Shown in pieces: positions 35,594 to 45,067 of a DNA stretch of 64,000 nucleotides. The DNA is from Methanobrevibacter thaueri (GTDB lineage Archaea; Methanobacteriota; Methanobacteria; Methanobacteriales; Methanobacteriaceae), in assembly GCF_003111625.1 (NCBI RefSeq), contig NZ_MZGS01000024.1:114218-178217 (forward strand). Direction: 5' to 3'. Below the pieces are notes generated by a model, which made no database searches, was not told the origin of the DNA, and was given only the letters and a program-made list of their open reading frames with translations. How positions within the stretch are numbered: position 1 is the stretch's first letter; each line of letters opens with the position of its first letter. The translations under genes were made by a program, and so were the position numbers.

Positions 35594-36628
35594 CTATTTA
35601 ACTGTAATTTTAACTGATTTGGAAGCTGATTTGTAGCATCCATTTCCAGCGAATTTTACAGTTGCGGAATGTTTGCCTTTTTTGGTTAATTTTGTTATTT
35701 TAAAGGTAGCTTTACCTTTGGAATTGGTAGTAGCTTTATATTTTTTACCTTTAACTTTTAAAGTAACTTTAACCTTTTTCAATGCTTTTCCAAGATTAGT
35801 TTTCAAAGTAACAGTATATTTTTTGGTTTTGACTTTTGCTTTGAAAGCCTTATTCTTAGCAGTTAATTTAGAAGCTGCTTTTTTAACTGTAATGGTCTTT
35901 TTCACTGTAGCCTGACCATATTCTGCAACAATGTAATATGTTCCTGCTTTTAAACCTTTTAGGTCCACGGTTGCAATACCATCACTTCCGATGTGACCTA
36001 CATATTCCTTATTGTTGATGGTAAATACAACATTACCTTGGGTTACGGTTTTATTTCCGGATTTGACACTGACCTTATAGGTTAAAGTTGGAGTATAAAC
36101 TGAAGTCAAATCATCAGCTTCAATTTTATCAGAAGCACCGAACATATCCATGAAACTGGAAAAATCAAAAGTCATATTTGTTCCGTTTAAAAAGCTTGAA
36201 ATATTGAAGGATGTTCCGTTACCGAAACTGAAGGTACCGTTTAATAAACTTGAGATATTGAAGGTTGTTCCGTTACCTAAACTGAAAGTACCATTTGTCA
36301 AGTCTCCAATGTTGAAGGTTGTTCCATTTATATTAAAAGTCATATTTCCAAAATTGAAAGTTCCGTTACCTCCAAAGGTGCCTTTGCCGGAACCAAAACC
36401 TTCATTGAGAACCTCTTCTTTTTCAACAACATCTGTGCTTACTACTTCATCTTCATTATCTGCAGAGATGATCTCTGAATCATCAATATCTACACTTACT
36501 GCTTCATTTTCACTATCAACAGAGACAATAGTATCGTTGGCAACATCATCGGCAGCGCTTACTGCACTGATGGCAATTAATGAAAACAAAACCAGTGCCA
36601 TTAATATTAAGGTTTGCTTAATCTTCAT
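35594..36628 (-). CDS. Secreted adhesin-like protein with Asn-Gly-Thr repeats and Ig-like domains
   Basis: 344 aa. Signal peptide of about 26 residues (KQTLILMALVLFSLIAISAVSAA). An acidic stretch (27-75) with repeated DSENEAVSVD-like units is followed by about six short repeats of the form FNIxxLxNGTFxxGNGT (85-160), rich in N-glycosylation sequons NGT/NIS. Residues 170-255 and 260-344 are Ig-like domains; the last is Lys-rich and closely matches the C-terminus of the 1352-aa adhesin (KVTLKVKGKKYKATTNSKGK versus KVTLKIKGKTFKAKTNAKGK). GGAGG precedes the ATG. Probably wall-associated. Confidence 0.82.
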   Translation of the reverse strand: MKIKQTLILMALVLFSLIAISAVSAADDVANDTIVSVDSENEAVSVDIDDSEIISADNEDEVVSTDVVEKEEVLNEGFGSGKGTFGGNGTFNFGNMTFNINGTTFNIGDLTNGTFSLGNGTTFNISSLLNGTFSFGNGTSFNISSFLNGTNMTFDFSSFMDMFGASDKIEADDLTSVYTPTLTYKVSVKSGNKTVTQGNVVFTINNKEYVGHIGSDGIATVDLKGLKAGTYYIVAEYGQATVKKTITVKKAASKLTAKNKAFKAKVKTKKYTVTLKTNLGKALKKVKVTLKVKGKKYKATTNSKGKATFKITKLTKKGKHSATVKFAGNGCYKSASKSVKITVK

Positions 36629-36814
36629 TATTTTTTTCCTCCTTTTTAAATTTACAAAATATTAACATTCTTAATATATCATAGTCATTACATTTAAAAG
36701 TATTCATTTTTTAATATTAAATTATTGAATATAATTGAAAAATTCGTAATAAATATTAAAATTGATAATTCTAATAAATTATTACTAAAAAATTTTTAAA
36801 TTGCAAATAATTAT

Positions 36815-37165
36815 CAAAAAAACTTCAATATATTATACAATTTTTAATAAAAATCCCTACATATAAAATAACTTTTAAAAAATTCCCATATGATATGATT
36901 TTTTAAAAAAAATACTTCAAAACAATATAATATTCAAAAAAAACTCCAATATATTATATAATTTTAAATAAAAATTCCAAAATACAATATAATTTTTTAA
37001 ACAAAAACACACACATATTACCTACTTTTTTAAACAAAAAATGCCACATAGTATATAATTTTTTTAAACAAACCCCCCCACATCTCATAAATAATAAAAT
37101 TTTCTAAACAAAAACACACACAGATAACATAATTTTAAAAAAATTTCAACATTATATGGTGATCT
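36815..37165. repeat. Degenerate AT-rich tandem repeat, about 11 units of ~32 nt
   Basis: Each unit runs A-tract, one to seven C/T or CA-rich bases, CATAT-like core, ATATAATTTTTTAAA. Units begin near 36815, 36847, 36877, 36905, 36935, 36967, 37000, 37033, 37066, 37106 and 37137, so spacing is 28-33 nt with one of 40. Later units share TTTAAACAAAAACACACACA. It fills most of the divergent intergenic region 36629-37281, which holds no ORF. The spacing is close to three helical turns. No family of known repeats is recognised. Confidence 0.65.
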
Positions 37166-37225
37166 TAAATTTTCAAGAGAATTAAAAAAAAATTTGAAGT
37201 TCATTGTCCTACAAATGGGATAGGA

Positions 37226-37240
37226 TTTAATATATAATAG
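37226..37240 (+). promoter_or_regulatory. TATA box of the potassium channel gene
   Basis: TTTAATATATAATAG stands 42-56 nt upstream of the ATG at 37282, flanked on both sides by the direct repeat ATAGGAT. AAGAAAGG provides the ribosome-binding site. Confidence 0.5.
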
Positions 37241-37281
37241 GATAATAGTTAATAATATATCTTAAAGAAAGGAAAAATCAC

Positions 37282-38412
37282 ATGAGAAAAATAACTATTC
37301 GACTTTTAACAAGATTGCCCCAGAAATATGTGGGAAGCGGACTAATATTAATTCTGATTTTATTCATATACGGAATACTGGGATCTTATTATATAATGGG
37401 CCTGAATCCCGTTGATTCCGTTTATTATTCAATAATCACAATGGCCACAGTCGGATATGGAGATTTGACCCCACAAACAGGAATTCAAAAGCTTTTTGCA
37501 ACAACCCTCGCTCTCGGAGGAGTTGCATTGCTTGCATATGTGTTTAATATGATGTTAACAAGTTTTCAGGAAAAAATGAGTGAATATTCAAAAGGAGCCA
37601 GGATAATGAAAGCAATTGAGAATATGGAAGATTATTATATTCTTTGCGGTTACGGAAGAGTTGGAAGAGTAGTGTTTAAAGAACTGGTTAGCAGAAACCA
37701 GAATGTTATTGTTATTGATAAAGACGAGGATGTATGCAATCAGATTGAAGAGCACGACAATGTCGTGGTGCTCAACAGGGATGCCATTGAAAACGATTTG
37801 GTGACAAAACTGGCAGGAGAAAACTGCAGCAGTGTCATCGTATGTACTGGAAATGACGTCGATAATCTATTTATCGTGCTTACAATACGTGAAATCAATC
37901 CTGATGCATGGATTGTGACAAGAGCAAGTAAAATGGAAAACATATCAAAACTCAGGAAAGCCGGAGCGGATAAAATCGTATCCCCAGAGTTAAGTGGAGG
38001 ACATGACATGTATTTCGAGTCCACAAGACCTCATCTTCTAAGAATAACTGTCCAACATGAGATTGATGAAATCCTTGACGAGTTTAAGATAATCAGCAAA
38101 CATAACTGTACCCTGGAAAACATTGACTATCACTTGCCTGGAATCGAAACCCCTCTTACACGTCAAATAAAAACTATGAAAATCGATGACGGTGAGAGAT
38201 TCATGAATCATCTAAACACACATGATGATGAAAGACATGCATTGACAAATCTATACAAAACAACAAACCGTGTTCACTCACATTTAATATCTGGGCCAGA
38301 TAAAATCACATTTGATAAATTGGTTAAGGATCTGGAAAAACAAGAGAAAATCATCGGAATCAATCTGACAAACGAAGAGATATGTGAAATAACAAAAAAA
38401 GAAATTTATTAA
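37282..38412 (+). CDS. MthK-like potassium channel with RCK domain
   Basis: 376 aa. Two membrane helices (20-40 and 70-92) flank the pore with selectivity filter TVGYGD at 56-61. Residues 110-235 are an RCK/TrkA-N domain with GYGRVGR (dinucleotide loop) and IDKDED; 236-376 are a C-terminal regulatory part with several His and Asp residues (DDGERFMNHLNTHDDERHA). In MthK, calcium binding to RCK rings opens the pore; here ligand is not known. A methionine near residue 107 could start an RCK-only product as in MthK, though its Shine-Dalgarno support (AGGAGCCAGGATA) is only suggestive. The stop overlaps that of the convergent gene. Confidence 0.9.
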   Translation: MRKITIRLLTRLPQKYVGSGLILILILFIYGILGSYYIMGLNPVDSVYYSIITMATVGYGDLTPQTGIQKLFATTLALGGVALLAYVFNMMLTSFQEKMSEYSKGARIMKAIENMEDYYILCGYGRVGRVVFKELVSRNQNVIVIDKDEDVCNQIEEHDNVVVLNRDAIENDLVTKLAGENCSSVIVCTGNDVDNLFIVLTIREINPDAWIVTRASKMENISKLRKAGADKIVSPELSGGHDMYFESTRPHLLRITVQHEIDEILDEFKIISKHNCTLENIDYHLPGIETPLTRQIKTMKIDDGERFMNHLNTHDDERHALTNLYKTTNRVHSHLISGPDKITFDKLVKDLEKQEKIIGINLTNEEICEITKKEIY

Positions 38413-40238
38413 GTACAATTATTGATGATAATTGTACTTTTAACTGAAACAAAGTATTTGAGGTTTCCTGAATAAATCAAAACATTATAGTTTCCTATTC
38501 CCAGGGATTTTGGATTGAATCTAGCCACTCCTTTCGAATCGGTTTTGATTGTATAGACCTTGTTTTTTATTTTTAATTTTAACTTTAGACCCTTGATTGG
38601 CTTTTTAGTCTTCTTATCCTTGACAGTAATCTCAAATGTTTTGGATTCATTGAGAGTTGTATTGAGTTTTGAAGCCTTGACTGTTGTCTGTGTCTTGATC
38701 AGCTTATCTATGCTTCCAAACTTATATGTTCCAAGGAATTTGCTTGATGGAGTTTTTGGAAGACTATTTTTGGATATGAACTTGCCCTTGAAGATAATGT
38801 TGTCCTTCAGATGACCTGTGCTTTTTCCAACAAGACGACCGTTATCGTTTGCGGCATAAACCTTCAATGTTGAAGATGTTTTTCCATCAACAGTTGTTGC
38901 TTTCCAATGGAATGCTGTTGCATCCCTTCTGTTCACTCCAAATGAATCTGTTGCGGCAACCTTAATTGCAGCTTTTGCAGGGTCATTGCTGTACTTAGTC
39001 CATGTTCCATGCCTAAACATTGACCTTGCATTCGGAACATCGATGAACTCACCAGGTTTAAGTTTGCCCACCTTTATGCCGCTTGCCCATACAATGGCAT
39101 ATTTGCCGTTAGGTGCCTTGATTGAAAAGTGACCACTATTCAATTTTCTTTCATTGCGCTGAATCTTTTTTAAATAATATTTTGTAATCTTTCCTGACTT
39201 GATTATCTTACCTGCAAGATTTTCGATTGCATGATTTACAACCGGATTATCCCAACCACCGGTTCCTGCCATCCAACCGTCGGCAGTGGTTATGGAATGG
39301 AAGAAGTAACTATCAGTCTTGTACTGCTTGACTGCCAATTTTCCATTCAATTTATACTTGACAATGTGCAATGTTTTTGCATTTGTCGCATCCCTTCTAA
39401 ATCCTGCAACAGCTTCAGTGTTGCTCACCTGAAGATATAAAGAAGAGCAAGCCATTTCAGCAGTTTCCTTAATGGTCAGGACTGCCTTGGTTTTTTTAGC
39501 CTTCAAGTATGCATTCTTCTTAAGTGAAACGACAACCTTATAAGATCCGACATTAAAATTCTTCTTCAGTTTGGCAATACCATTGGAGTCTGTAGTTGCA
39601 TAATAAGTCTTATATTTGTTGTTTTTAAGGACTTTAAATGCCACCTTAACCCCCTGAACGGGATTTTTGGTAACTTTATTAATGACTTTTGCCTTTAAAT
39701 AGAATCCTGATTCGAAATATGTCTTGAAATTTTTGGTTTGAATTGCCAATGTTGCCTTGTTCACCTTAACAATGGCATTTGCAATACTTGAAGTGTAGTT
39801 CTCATCACCGTCAAATTTAACCTTTGCACAATAGGTGCCCGGTTTTAAATTAAGTTTTAAAACTATTTTGCCCTCAACATCAGTAGTTCTATCATATATC
39901 TTACTGTTTATGAGAATAGAAACTCTTTTATTTGAAATCGGCTGATTGTTGCTATCCTTCAAATAACTGACAAACTCTGAATTTTCCTTGTAATAAGTGG
40001 TGACGTCTTCAGATGCTATTTTAGTGCTCATCGGACAAGAATCATCTACACCCATATTTGAAGAGCTATTTATGTCATTATCAATTTCATCATTTAGGGA
40101 ATTTTCATCAACCGGCTGAGAGACTGACTCATCGATTAAAGCGATTTCATCAGTGCCATTGTCCGATGCTGAAACAAAACCGATGCTTAAAAGAATTAAA
40201 AGTAGAATTGGAACAATTAAAAATCTTTTACTTGACAT
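38409..40238 (-). CDS. Adhesin-like protein with Ig-like repeats and an unassigned central domain
   Basis: 609 aa. Signal peptide of about 24 residues. Ig-like repeats near 80-155 and 157-255 (AKVKFDGDENYTSS, KNPVQGVKVAFKVLKNN) and at the C-terminus near 520-609. Residues about 262-510 form a domain with MACSSLYLQVSN, YFFHSITTADGWMAGTGGWDNP, LNSGHFSIKAPNGKYAIVWASG and DSFGVNRRDATAFHW. Conserved-looking Cys, His and Asp suggest an enzyme, perhaps an Ntn-type or cysteine hydrolase, but I do not recognise the family. GGGGTC precedes the ATG, and a 12-nt palindrome lies 30 nt upstream. Confidence 0.75.
   Translation of the reverse strand: MSSKRFLIVPILLLILLSIGFVSASDNGTDEIALIDESVSQPVDENSLNDEIDNDINSSSNMGVDDSCPMSTKIASEDVTTYYKENSEFVSYLKDSNNQPISNKRVSILINSKIYDRTTDVEGKIVLKLNLKPGTYCAKVKFDGDENYTSSIANAIVKVNKATLAIQTKNFKTYFESGFYLKAKVINKVTKNPVQGVKVAFKVLKNNKYKTYYATTDSNGIAKLKKNFNVGSYKVVVSLKKNAYLKAKKTKAVLTIKETAEMACSSLYLQVSNTEAVAGFRRDATNAKTLHIVKYKLNGKLAVKQYKTDSYFFHSITTADGWMAGTGGWDNPVVNHAIENLAGKIIKSGKITKYYLKKIQRNERKLNSGHFSIKAPNGKYAIVWASGIKVGKLKPGEFIDVPNARSMFRHGTWTKYSNDPAKAAIKVAATDSFGVNRRDATAFHWKATTVDGKTSSTLKVYAANDNGRLVGKSTGHLKDNIIFKGKFISKNSLPKTPSSKFLGTYKFGSIDKLIKTQTTVKASKLNTTLNESKTFEITVKDKKTKKPIKGLKLKLKIKNKVYTIKTDSKGVARFNPKSLGIGNYNVLIYSGNLKYFVSVKSTIIINNCT
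38411..38439. terminator. Twelve-base-pair hairpin at overlapping convergent stops
   Basis: AAGTACAATTAT (38411-38422) pairs perfectly with ATAATTGTACTT (38428-38439), loop TGATG, followed by TT on the plus strand. The two convergent stop codons share the bases TTAA at 38409-38412, so the hairpin begins in the stop of the channel gene and lies inside the last codons of the opposite gene. Confidence 0.7.
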
Positions 40239-40267
40239 GATTTGACCCCATATTTAATTTAATAACA

Positions 40268-40279
40268 GTCTGTACAGAC
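40268..40279. promoter_or_regulatory. Palindrome GTCTGTACAGAC upstream of an adhesin-like gene
   Basis: A perfect 12-nt palindrome 30-41 nt upstream of the 609-aa adhesin-like gene start, in the expected zone of the transcription start. It is the only GC-containing dyad in this AT-rich region. Candidate operator. Confidence 0.45.
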
Positions 40280-40361
40280 ATGTGTGACAATTATTATTAT
40301 GTGAAATATAGGATATAAAATGATATTATAAAAATTTTCTAATTAAAAAAAGTAAAAAAGT

Positions 40362-40380
40362 AGAGAATATGAAATTCTCT
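40362..40380 (-). terminator. Terminator hairpin overlapping the ftr stop codon
   Basis: AGAGAAT (40362-40368) pairs with ATTCTCT (40374-40380), loop ATGAA. Two bases of the ftr stop codon (40381-40379) are in the arm. On the minus strand T-runs follow (40361-40345). Confidence 0.75.
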
Positions 40381-41263
40381 AGAATAAGTCTTGTAAGTGG
40401 ATTTGGTAAGGTCCTAAGCTTCCACCGTAGTTACCAGCACCGATTTCGATAACACCAGGTACTTGACAAGCAGCTTCAATACCTGCTTTCATAGCAGCTT
40501 TAACAGCTTCTTCGTCAACACCGTCAATAACGATTTCCATGTTTCCGAATACGTTTTCTGGTAATTCAGTTTCAACTTGGTCTTTTAAAGTTACACATTC
40601 TTTTTCGTTGGTGGATGCGCTCATGAAAGAGTATTTGGAACCTGTTTTGGAACCAGAAGCAACCATACCACCGGAGAAAGGAGTGATCACACCAGGAACA
40701 GCGTGAATTGCATCAACAGCTGCTTCAGCAGCAACGATAGATGTCATTTGACTGTCACCCATAATGAAGAAGTTTCCACCAGCTACTCCATCTTTGCATC
40801 CCATTTCGTCTTCTACTAAGAATTCACCAGACATGATTGGGATTACGTGCATTTTTTTACCGTTTACATCTTTTTCAGTTTCGTATCCGTCACCGAAGAA
40901 CTTGAGTTGTTTTCCGGTTGGGAAGGATTCTTCACTTTCTAAAGCATTGAATGCTGCTGCAGTAGGAGCGGTTAAAACACATTGTCCGATTCTGTCCATG
41001 ATTTGTCCGCCTAAAGCTTTTTTGGACATGTGGCAGATCATGATTACATAACCTGGTCTTCCATCTGGAGAGTCAGTTGGAGGAATGTATTGGTCAATAC
41101 CTGCTTCTGCAGGACATCCAATAACTGAAGTAGCAAATCCAGTAGCTTCAGTAGCTGCAATTTTAGCTAAATGTTTAGTAGCTGCAGTAATAATCAATCT
41201 AGATACTTTAATTCCAAAACCTTCAGCAAAGGTGTCTTGTATTTCTACGCCATTAATTTCCAT
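40379..41263 (-). CDS. ftr: Formylmethanofuran--tetrahydromethanopterin N-formyltransferase
   Basis: 294 aa cytosolic enzyme of the second step of CO2 reduction to methane: transfers the formyl group from formylmethanofuran to tetrahydromethanopterin. The sequence [27 protein letters not shown] at the start, [12 protein letters not shown] near 48 and [20 protein letters not shown] near 64-83 are typical. Length matches the family (about 297). GGTG lies six bases before the ATG. Codon use looks like that of a highly expressed gene (AT-biased third positions, few rare codons). Single gene with its own terminator. Confidence 0.96.
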   Translation of the reverse strand: MEINGVEIQDTFAEGFGIKVSRLIITAATKHLAKIAATEATGFATSVIGCPAEAGIDQYIPPTDSPDGRPGYVIMICHMSKKALGGQIMDRIGQCVLTAPTAAAFNALESEESFPTGKQLKFFGDGYETEKDVNGKKMHVIPIMSGEFLVEDEMGCKDGVAGGNFFIMGDSQMTSIVAAEAAVDAIHAVPGVITPFSGGMVASGSKTGSKYSFMSASTNEKECVTLKDQVETELPENVFGNMEIVIDGVDEEAVKAAMKAGIEAACQVPGVIEIGAGNYGGSLGPYQIHLQDLF

Positions 41264-41373
41264 AATTTCACCAAAATTTTTTTAAAAAATAATTTTTTTG
41301 TGATAATAAAATTTATGATTATAAATTAAAATAAAGTTTTCTATTTTAGCTAGGAAACATGATTTTCAAAAAG

Positions 41374-42441
41374 TCATTTGACACCGATGAACTCATCTAG
41401 AATTGGCATTTTCGCTAAAATATAGATTATAATCCAAGATAATACGAATCCTGTTAAGAACAGTATAAGATAGTCGATTGTGAAGTTGAATGACAGATGC
41501 AGGATTTTGCGAACTACCATAATCATCTGACTGTGAATCAGATACATGCCGTAACTGCATATTGAAATGGAGGTTATGATTCCCTTAGCTGATTTTGGAA
41601 TGCTGTTTAGAGCTGTGCTTGTTTTAAAGAGGCAAAAGACCCCAATAGCCACAATAATCACGAGAATGGAATACCTATGGAATTCAAACAGTATGGAAGT
41701 GCCAACCACCATATAGGAATATGCAAGCATTGCAATGGAAGGCAGCAATATCAAGATCCAGGAAATCCATCTGCTGTTGAACACCTTCCTTTCAGTGTAT
41801 CGCAGATAATAACCCAAAACCACAAGACCCATCGGACTTATGAAATAGGACAGCTTTACAGGACACTCAATCATCAGCGTGTAATCGAACAGTGTTGTTA
41901 TGACCCAAATGGCCAGGAAGTATTCCAGTTCGGACAATTCCGCATGCTTGATCCACTTGTTGAATATCGGCATTGTCAGATACACGCCCAGCATCATCCA
42001 AAAGAACCAGTAAACCGCCGAACCAGGTGCCTTGCACATCAAAGTGTTCCAGAAGACCCTCAAAATGCCCATTATTCCAAAACTCTTAACAAAACCTACG
42101 CTCGGAATGAAATAAGACGCCGCAACAAGCAAGACTGTGAATACGGCTGACCAAAATACAAACGGCTTTACAATGCGGGGAATCCTTTTGGACAGAAATC
42201 CTTTGATGTCCCAATCACGGCCCAGAAGCAACGCTCCGGAAAGCATCAAAAACAAATCAACGCCTATTCTGAAGAAATTGTTTGCGAAAGTCTCGTAAAA
42301 TCCGCTGAAGGAATAAATCGTATGGATGTCATAGCTCATCATTTCCCCAAGGTGGCCTGTGACATGAAGCAGAACCACACAAAGAATGGCAAAAGCCCTT
42401 AGGGCATCAAAATAAAAAATTCTTTTGGAAGCATTAGTCAT
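41374..42441 (-). CDS. Acyltransferase 3 family membrane protein
   Basis: 355 aa with about ten membrane helices. The first helix starts with RIFYFDALRAFAILCVVLLHVTGH, where the histidine near residue 26 is the catalytic candidate; the family O-acetylates or acylates surface sugars and other compounds (OafA/WecH type). RDWDIKGFLSKRIPRIVKPF near 78-97 is the second family motif. Lies six nt downstream of the flippase-like gene, so they may act together on cell-surface glycans or lipids. Confidence 0.85.
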   Translation of the reverse strand: MTNASKRIFYFDALRAFAILCVVLLHVTGHLGEMMSYDIHTIYSFSGFYETFANNFFRIGVDLFLMLSGALLLGRDWDIKGFLSKRIPRIVKPFVFWSAVFTVLLVAASYFIPSVGFVKSFGIMGILRVFWNTLMCKAPGSAVYWFFWMMLGVYLTMPIFNKWIKHAELSELEYFLAIWVITTLFDYTLMIECPVKLSYFISPMGLVVLGYYLRYTERKVFNSRWISWILILLPSIAMLAYSYMVVGTSILFEFHRYSILVIIVAIGVFCLFKTSTALNSIPKSAKGIITSISICSYGMYLIHSQMIMVVRKILHLSFNFTIDYLILFLTGFVLSWIIIYILAKMPILDEFIGVK

Positions 42442-42446
42442 AGAAT

Positions 42447-43514
42447 CTATCCGTCGTCTTTTGAGTCGTCCTCTAGGGATTCCTTAATTTCATCAGGTGA
42501 TGAAGAGCCGGTCGCCTTATCCAAGACTGATGAACCATAGTGAGGCAAGATGACTAATCCCAGGATTGTAGGCATCCAAAATGAAATTAATCTCTCGATA
42601 ACAGTGGCCGCCGCACTGACGGATGTGGATATTCCTGCTGCTGAATAAAACAGAATCATCATACCGTCAACAGCACCTAATCCTCCAGGCAATAGTGGAA
42701 TCATACCCACAAGGCAGGCTACGATGAATACTTCACCGATTACGATTAGGTTCACCTGAGCCCCGAATGCAAGGAATACGAAATAAACCCTTAAAATCTC
42801 CATAATCCAAACCAAGAAGGACAAAGGTATTGTGTAGGACAGTACCTTCTTATTGGAAATCAACAGTCTCATGGTTTCCTGGAATCCGAAGACCGCATCA
42901 TGAATTTTCATTTCCAGATCATCTGAATTTTTCTTATAGAATCTTCTGACAAGTGCTATTATCCATCCTTCAACCCTCTTACCGAATCCTGGGTTGATGC
43001 ACATGTAAATAAGTACAATCAATACTGCGACAATTGCAATCACTGCCAAAACCATCACAATCAATAGCCATGTGTCAACATTGAAATAAATAGCCATTGC
43101 TGCAATTGTGATTGCCGCCAAAACAACGAATGGAAAAGTATCCAATGCCCTGTCTGCCACAACTGTCGCAAATGTCTCTTCAAACGGATATCCGTTTTCC
43201 TTAGATAGGAGATATGCCCTCACAGGCTCTCCTCCACCACGTCCTGATGGGGTGAGATTGTTGATTGCAAGACCGACCAGCAGTATTGGAAGCGTTTTCC
43301 TGACGCTGGTCTTAATGTCCGCAAGGTCGTTGAGGACTTTCCAACGCAATGTGTATAGGAAGAAGATTACAAACTGAATTACAATAGCTATAATGATTAA
43401 TTTAATGTTGGCCAACTTTAAGGCCTCTACAACCTCATCAATACCTATGAAGTAGAGCATGACAGCTAAAATAAGTATGCTAATCCCTAAAAAAAATAAT
43501 GTTTTGCGGTCCAT
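42447..43514 (-). CDS. Flippase-like / lysylphosphatidylglycerol synthase transmembrane family protein
   Basis: 355 aa with about eight membrane helices of the UPF0104 / AglD-like group. The motif NNLTPSGRGGGEPVRAYLL near 84-102 and FATVVADRALD near 112-122 are conserved family positions. The C-terminal 25 residues are polar and acidic. No catalytic MprF domain is attached. Function is probably in lipid or lipid-linked glycan handling. The ATG lacks a Shine-Dalgarno site and lies 70 nt from the divergent trkH start, so a short bidirectional promoter is present. Confidence 0.8.
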   Translation of the reverse strand: MDRKTLFFLGISILILAVMLYFIGIDEVVEALKLANIKLIIIAIVIQFVIFFLYTLRWKVLNDLADIKTSVRKTLPILLVGLAINNLTPSGRGGGEPVRAYLLSKENGYPFEETFATVVADRALDTFPFVVLAAITIAAMAIYFNVDTWLLIVMVLAVIAIVAVLIVLIYMCINPGFGKRVEGWIIALVRRFYKKNSDDLEMKIHDAVFGFQETMRLLISNKKVLSYTIPLSFLVWIMEILRVYFVFLAFGAQVNLIVIGEVFIVACLVGMIPLLPGGLGAVDGMMILFYSAAGISTSVSAAATVIERLISFWMPTILGLVILPHYGSSVLDKATGSSSPDEIKESLEDDSKDDG

Positions 43515-43584
43515 AGTTTAATAATAGTTTATGGATTTTAATACTTATAAATTTATATAGAATTTTATTCAAATTATTACAATA

Positions 43585-45018
43585 ATGAGGTATATTACTA
43601 AAACTGATTTGAGGATTATAGCCAGAAACTCTGGAATGCTGATGATTGGGATTGGAATAATGTGTCTAATCCCCTTAGTGTTCGATTTGATATATTTTGA
43701 GTTTGATGTAATCAGTTTTGTTATTCCCGCCGGAATCTCCGGATTCAGCGGACTGTTCCTGATGAAATATTTTGAGGATTATGCCGACAAGAAGATACGT
43801 CTTAAGCATGGTATGATCATATCCTCCTTTGCGTGGATCTGGGCTGCAATCATCGGAGGGGTTGTCTTTACCCTTGCCACACATATCCCTCTTCTTGATG
43901 GTGTTTTTGAAAGCCTGTCCGCACTTACCGGAACCGGAATAACAATGTTCAACGATGTTGAGATATTACCTCACAGCATACTATTTTTTAGAGCATTCGA
44001 ACAGTGGATTGGTGGTTTGGGAGTGGTAGTTATGGTCATAAGCGTTTTGACCAGACCAGGTTCTGTATCATCAACACTTTACCAGTCCGAAGCTCGTGAA
44101 GAACGTTTGAAACCTAGTGTAAAAACCACCCTTGAAAAGACCATAGAAATCTATATAATCTATACCGTTGGCGGAATAATCCTATATCTGCTTGCGGGAA
44201 TGCCAATTTTTGATTCAATATGTGCTACATTCCACATAATTTCCACAGGAGGAATGGGAATTAAAAACGCGAATATGGCCTATTACAATAGTGACATAAT
44301 CTATTTCATCACAATAGTCCTTATGATACTTGGTGCTACAAGCTTTATGGTCCATTACAAGGTCATCAAAACTAGGGGAAGGTCACTTATTAACGATTTG
44401 CAGTTCAAAATAATAATTTCAGCCATTGCGGGCGTTACATTGCTTCTTTATTTTACTTCAACTATCGTCCCAATGGAGTTGCTGTTTACCGTCGTATCAG
44501 CAATCACAACAACAGGAGCAACAATTGTCCCTGCACCTGTAATGGGCAACTGGCCGCCATTTGTTCTGGTTTGCCTGATGTGTCTGATGCTGACCGGTGG
44601 TTCAACAGGATCCACTGTAGGTGCAATTAAGCTCGTGCGTATGATTACCTATTTCAAAGGAATATACCGCCACATCAGAGAAATCCTGTCTCCTGAAGGA
44701 AGAGTCGTGCCAGTTACACTTCATGGGCGAAAGATTCCTGAAAAAGCCATTGCACAGGCAGGTAACTTCATTACATTATACATGATGTTCATAATGTTTA
44801 CATGGGCATTATTCTGTCTGTTCGGATATGACCCATTCAAAAGTCTGTTCAGCGTAATCACCCTTCAAGGGAACAACGGTTTGGATAGTGGAGTCATCAC
44901 CAATGCATTGCATCCTGCACTCAAGGCCATAAGCATACTTAACATGTGGACCGGAAGGTTGGAAATATATCCGGTATTGATTACACTGAGAACATTTTTC
45001 GAAATATTTAAAAGATAA
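43585..45018 (+). CDS. trkH: Trk-type potassium uptake membrane subunit
   Basis: 477 aa with four membrane-pore-membrane repeats. Selectivity glycines are seen in ALTGTGITMF near 112, ISTGGMGI near 219, TTTGATI near 308 and LQGNNGLD near 430. K+ enters by the membrane potential, gated by TrkA. No Shine-Dalgarno site; leaderless start is likely. trkA follows after 49 nt with its own TATA-like sequence (TATGTATACTATAA). Confidence 0.92.
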   Translation: MRYITKTDLRIIARNSGMLMIGIGIMCLIPLVFDLIYFEFDVISFVIPAGISGFSGLFLMKYFEDYADKKIRLKHGMIISSFAWIWAAIIGGVVFTLATHIPLLDGVFESLSALTGTGITMFNDVEILPHSILFFRAFEQWIGGLGVVVMVISVLTRPGSVSSTLYQSEAREERLKPSVKTTLEKTIEIYIIYTVGGIILYLLAGMPIFDSICATFHIISTGGMGIKNANMAYYNSDIIYFITIVLMILGATSFMVHYKVIKTRGRSLINDLQFKIIISAIAGVTLLLYFTSTIVPMELLFTVVSAITTTGATIVPAPVMGNWPPFVLVCLMCLMLTGGSTGSTVGAIKLVRMITYFKGIYRHIREILSPEGRVVPVTLHGRKIPEKAIAQAGNFITLYMMFIMFTWALFCLFGYDPFKSLFSVITLQGNNGLDSGVITNALHPALKAISILNMWTGRLEIYPVLITLRTFFEIFKR

Positions 45019-45067
45019 TATGTATACTATAATTAATATTGAATAACAATGTTAGTTAGGTGATTTT

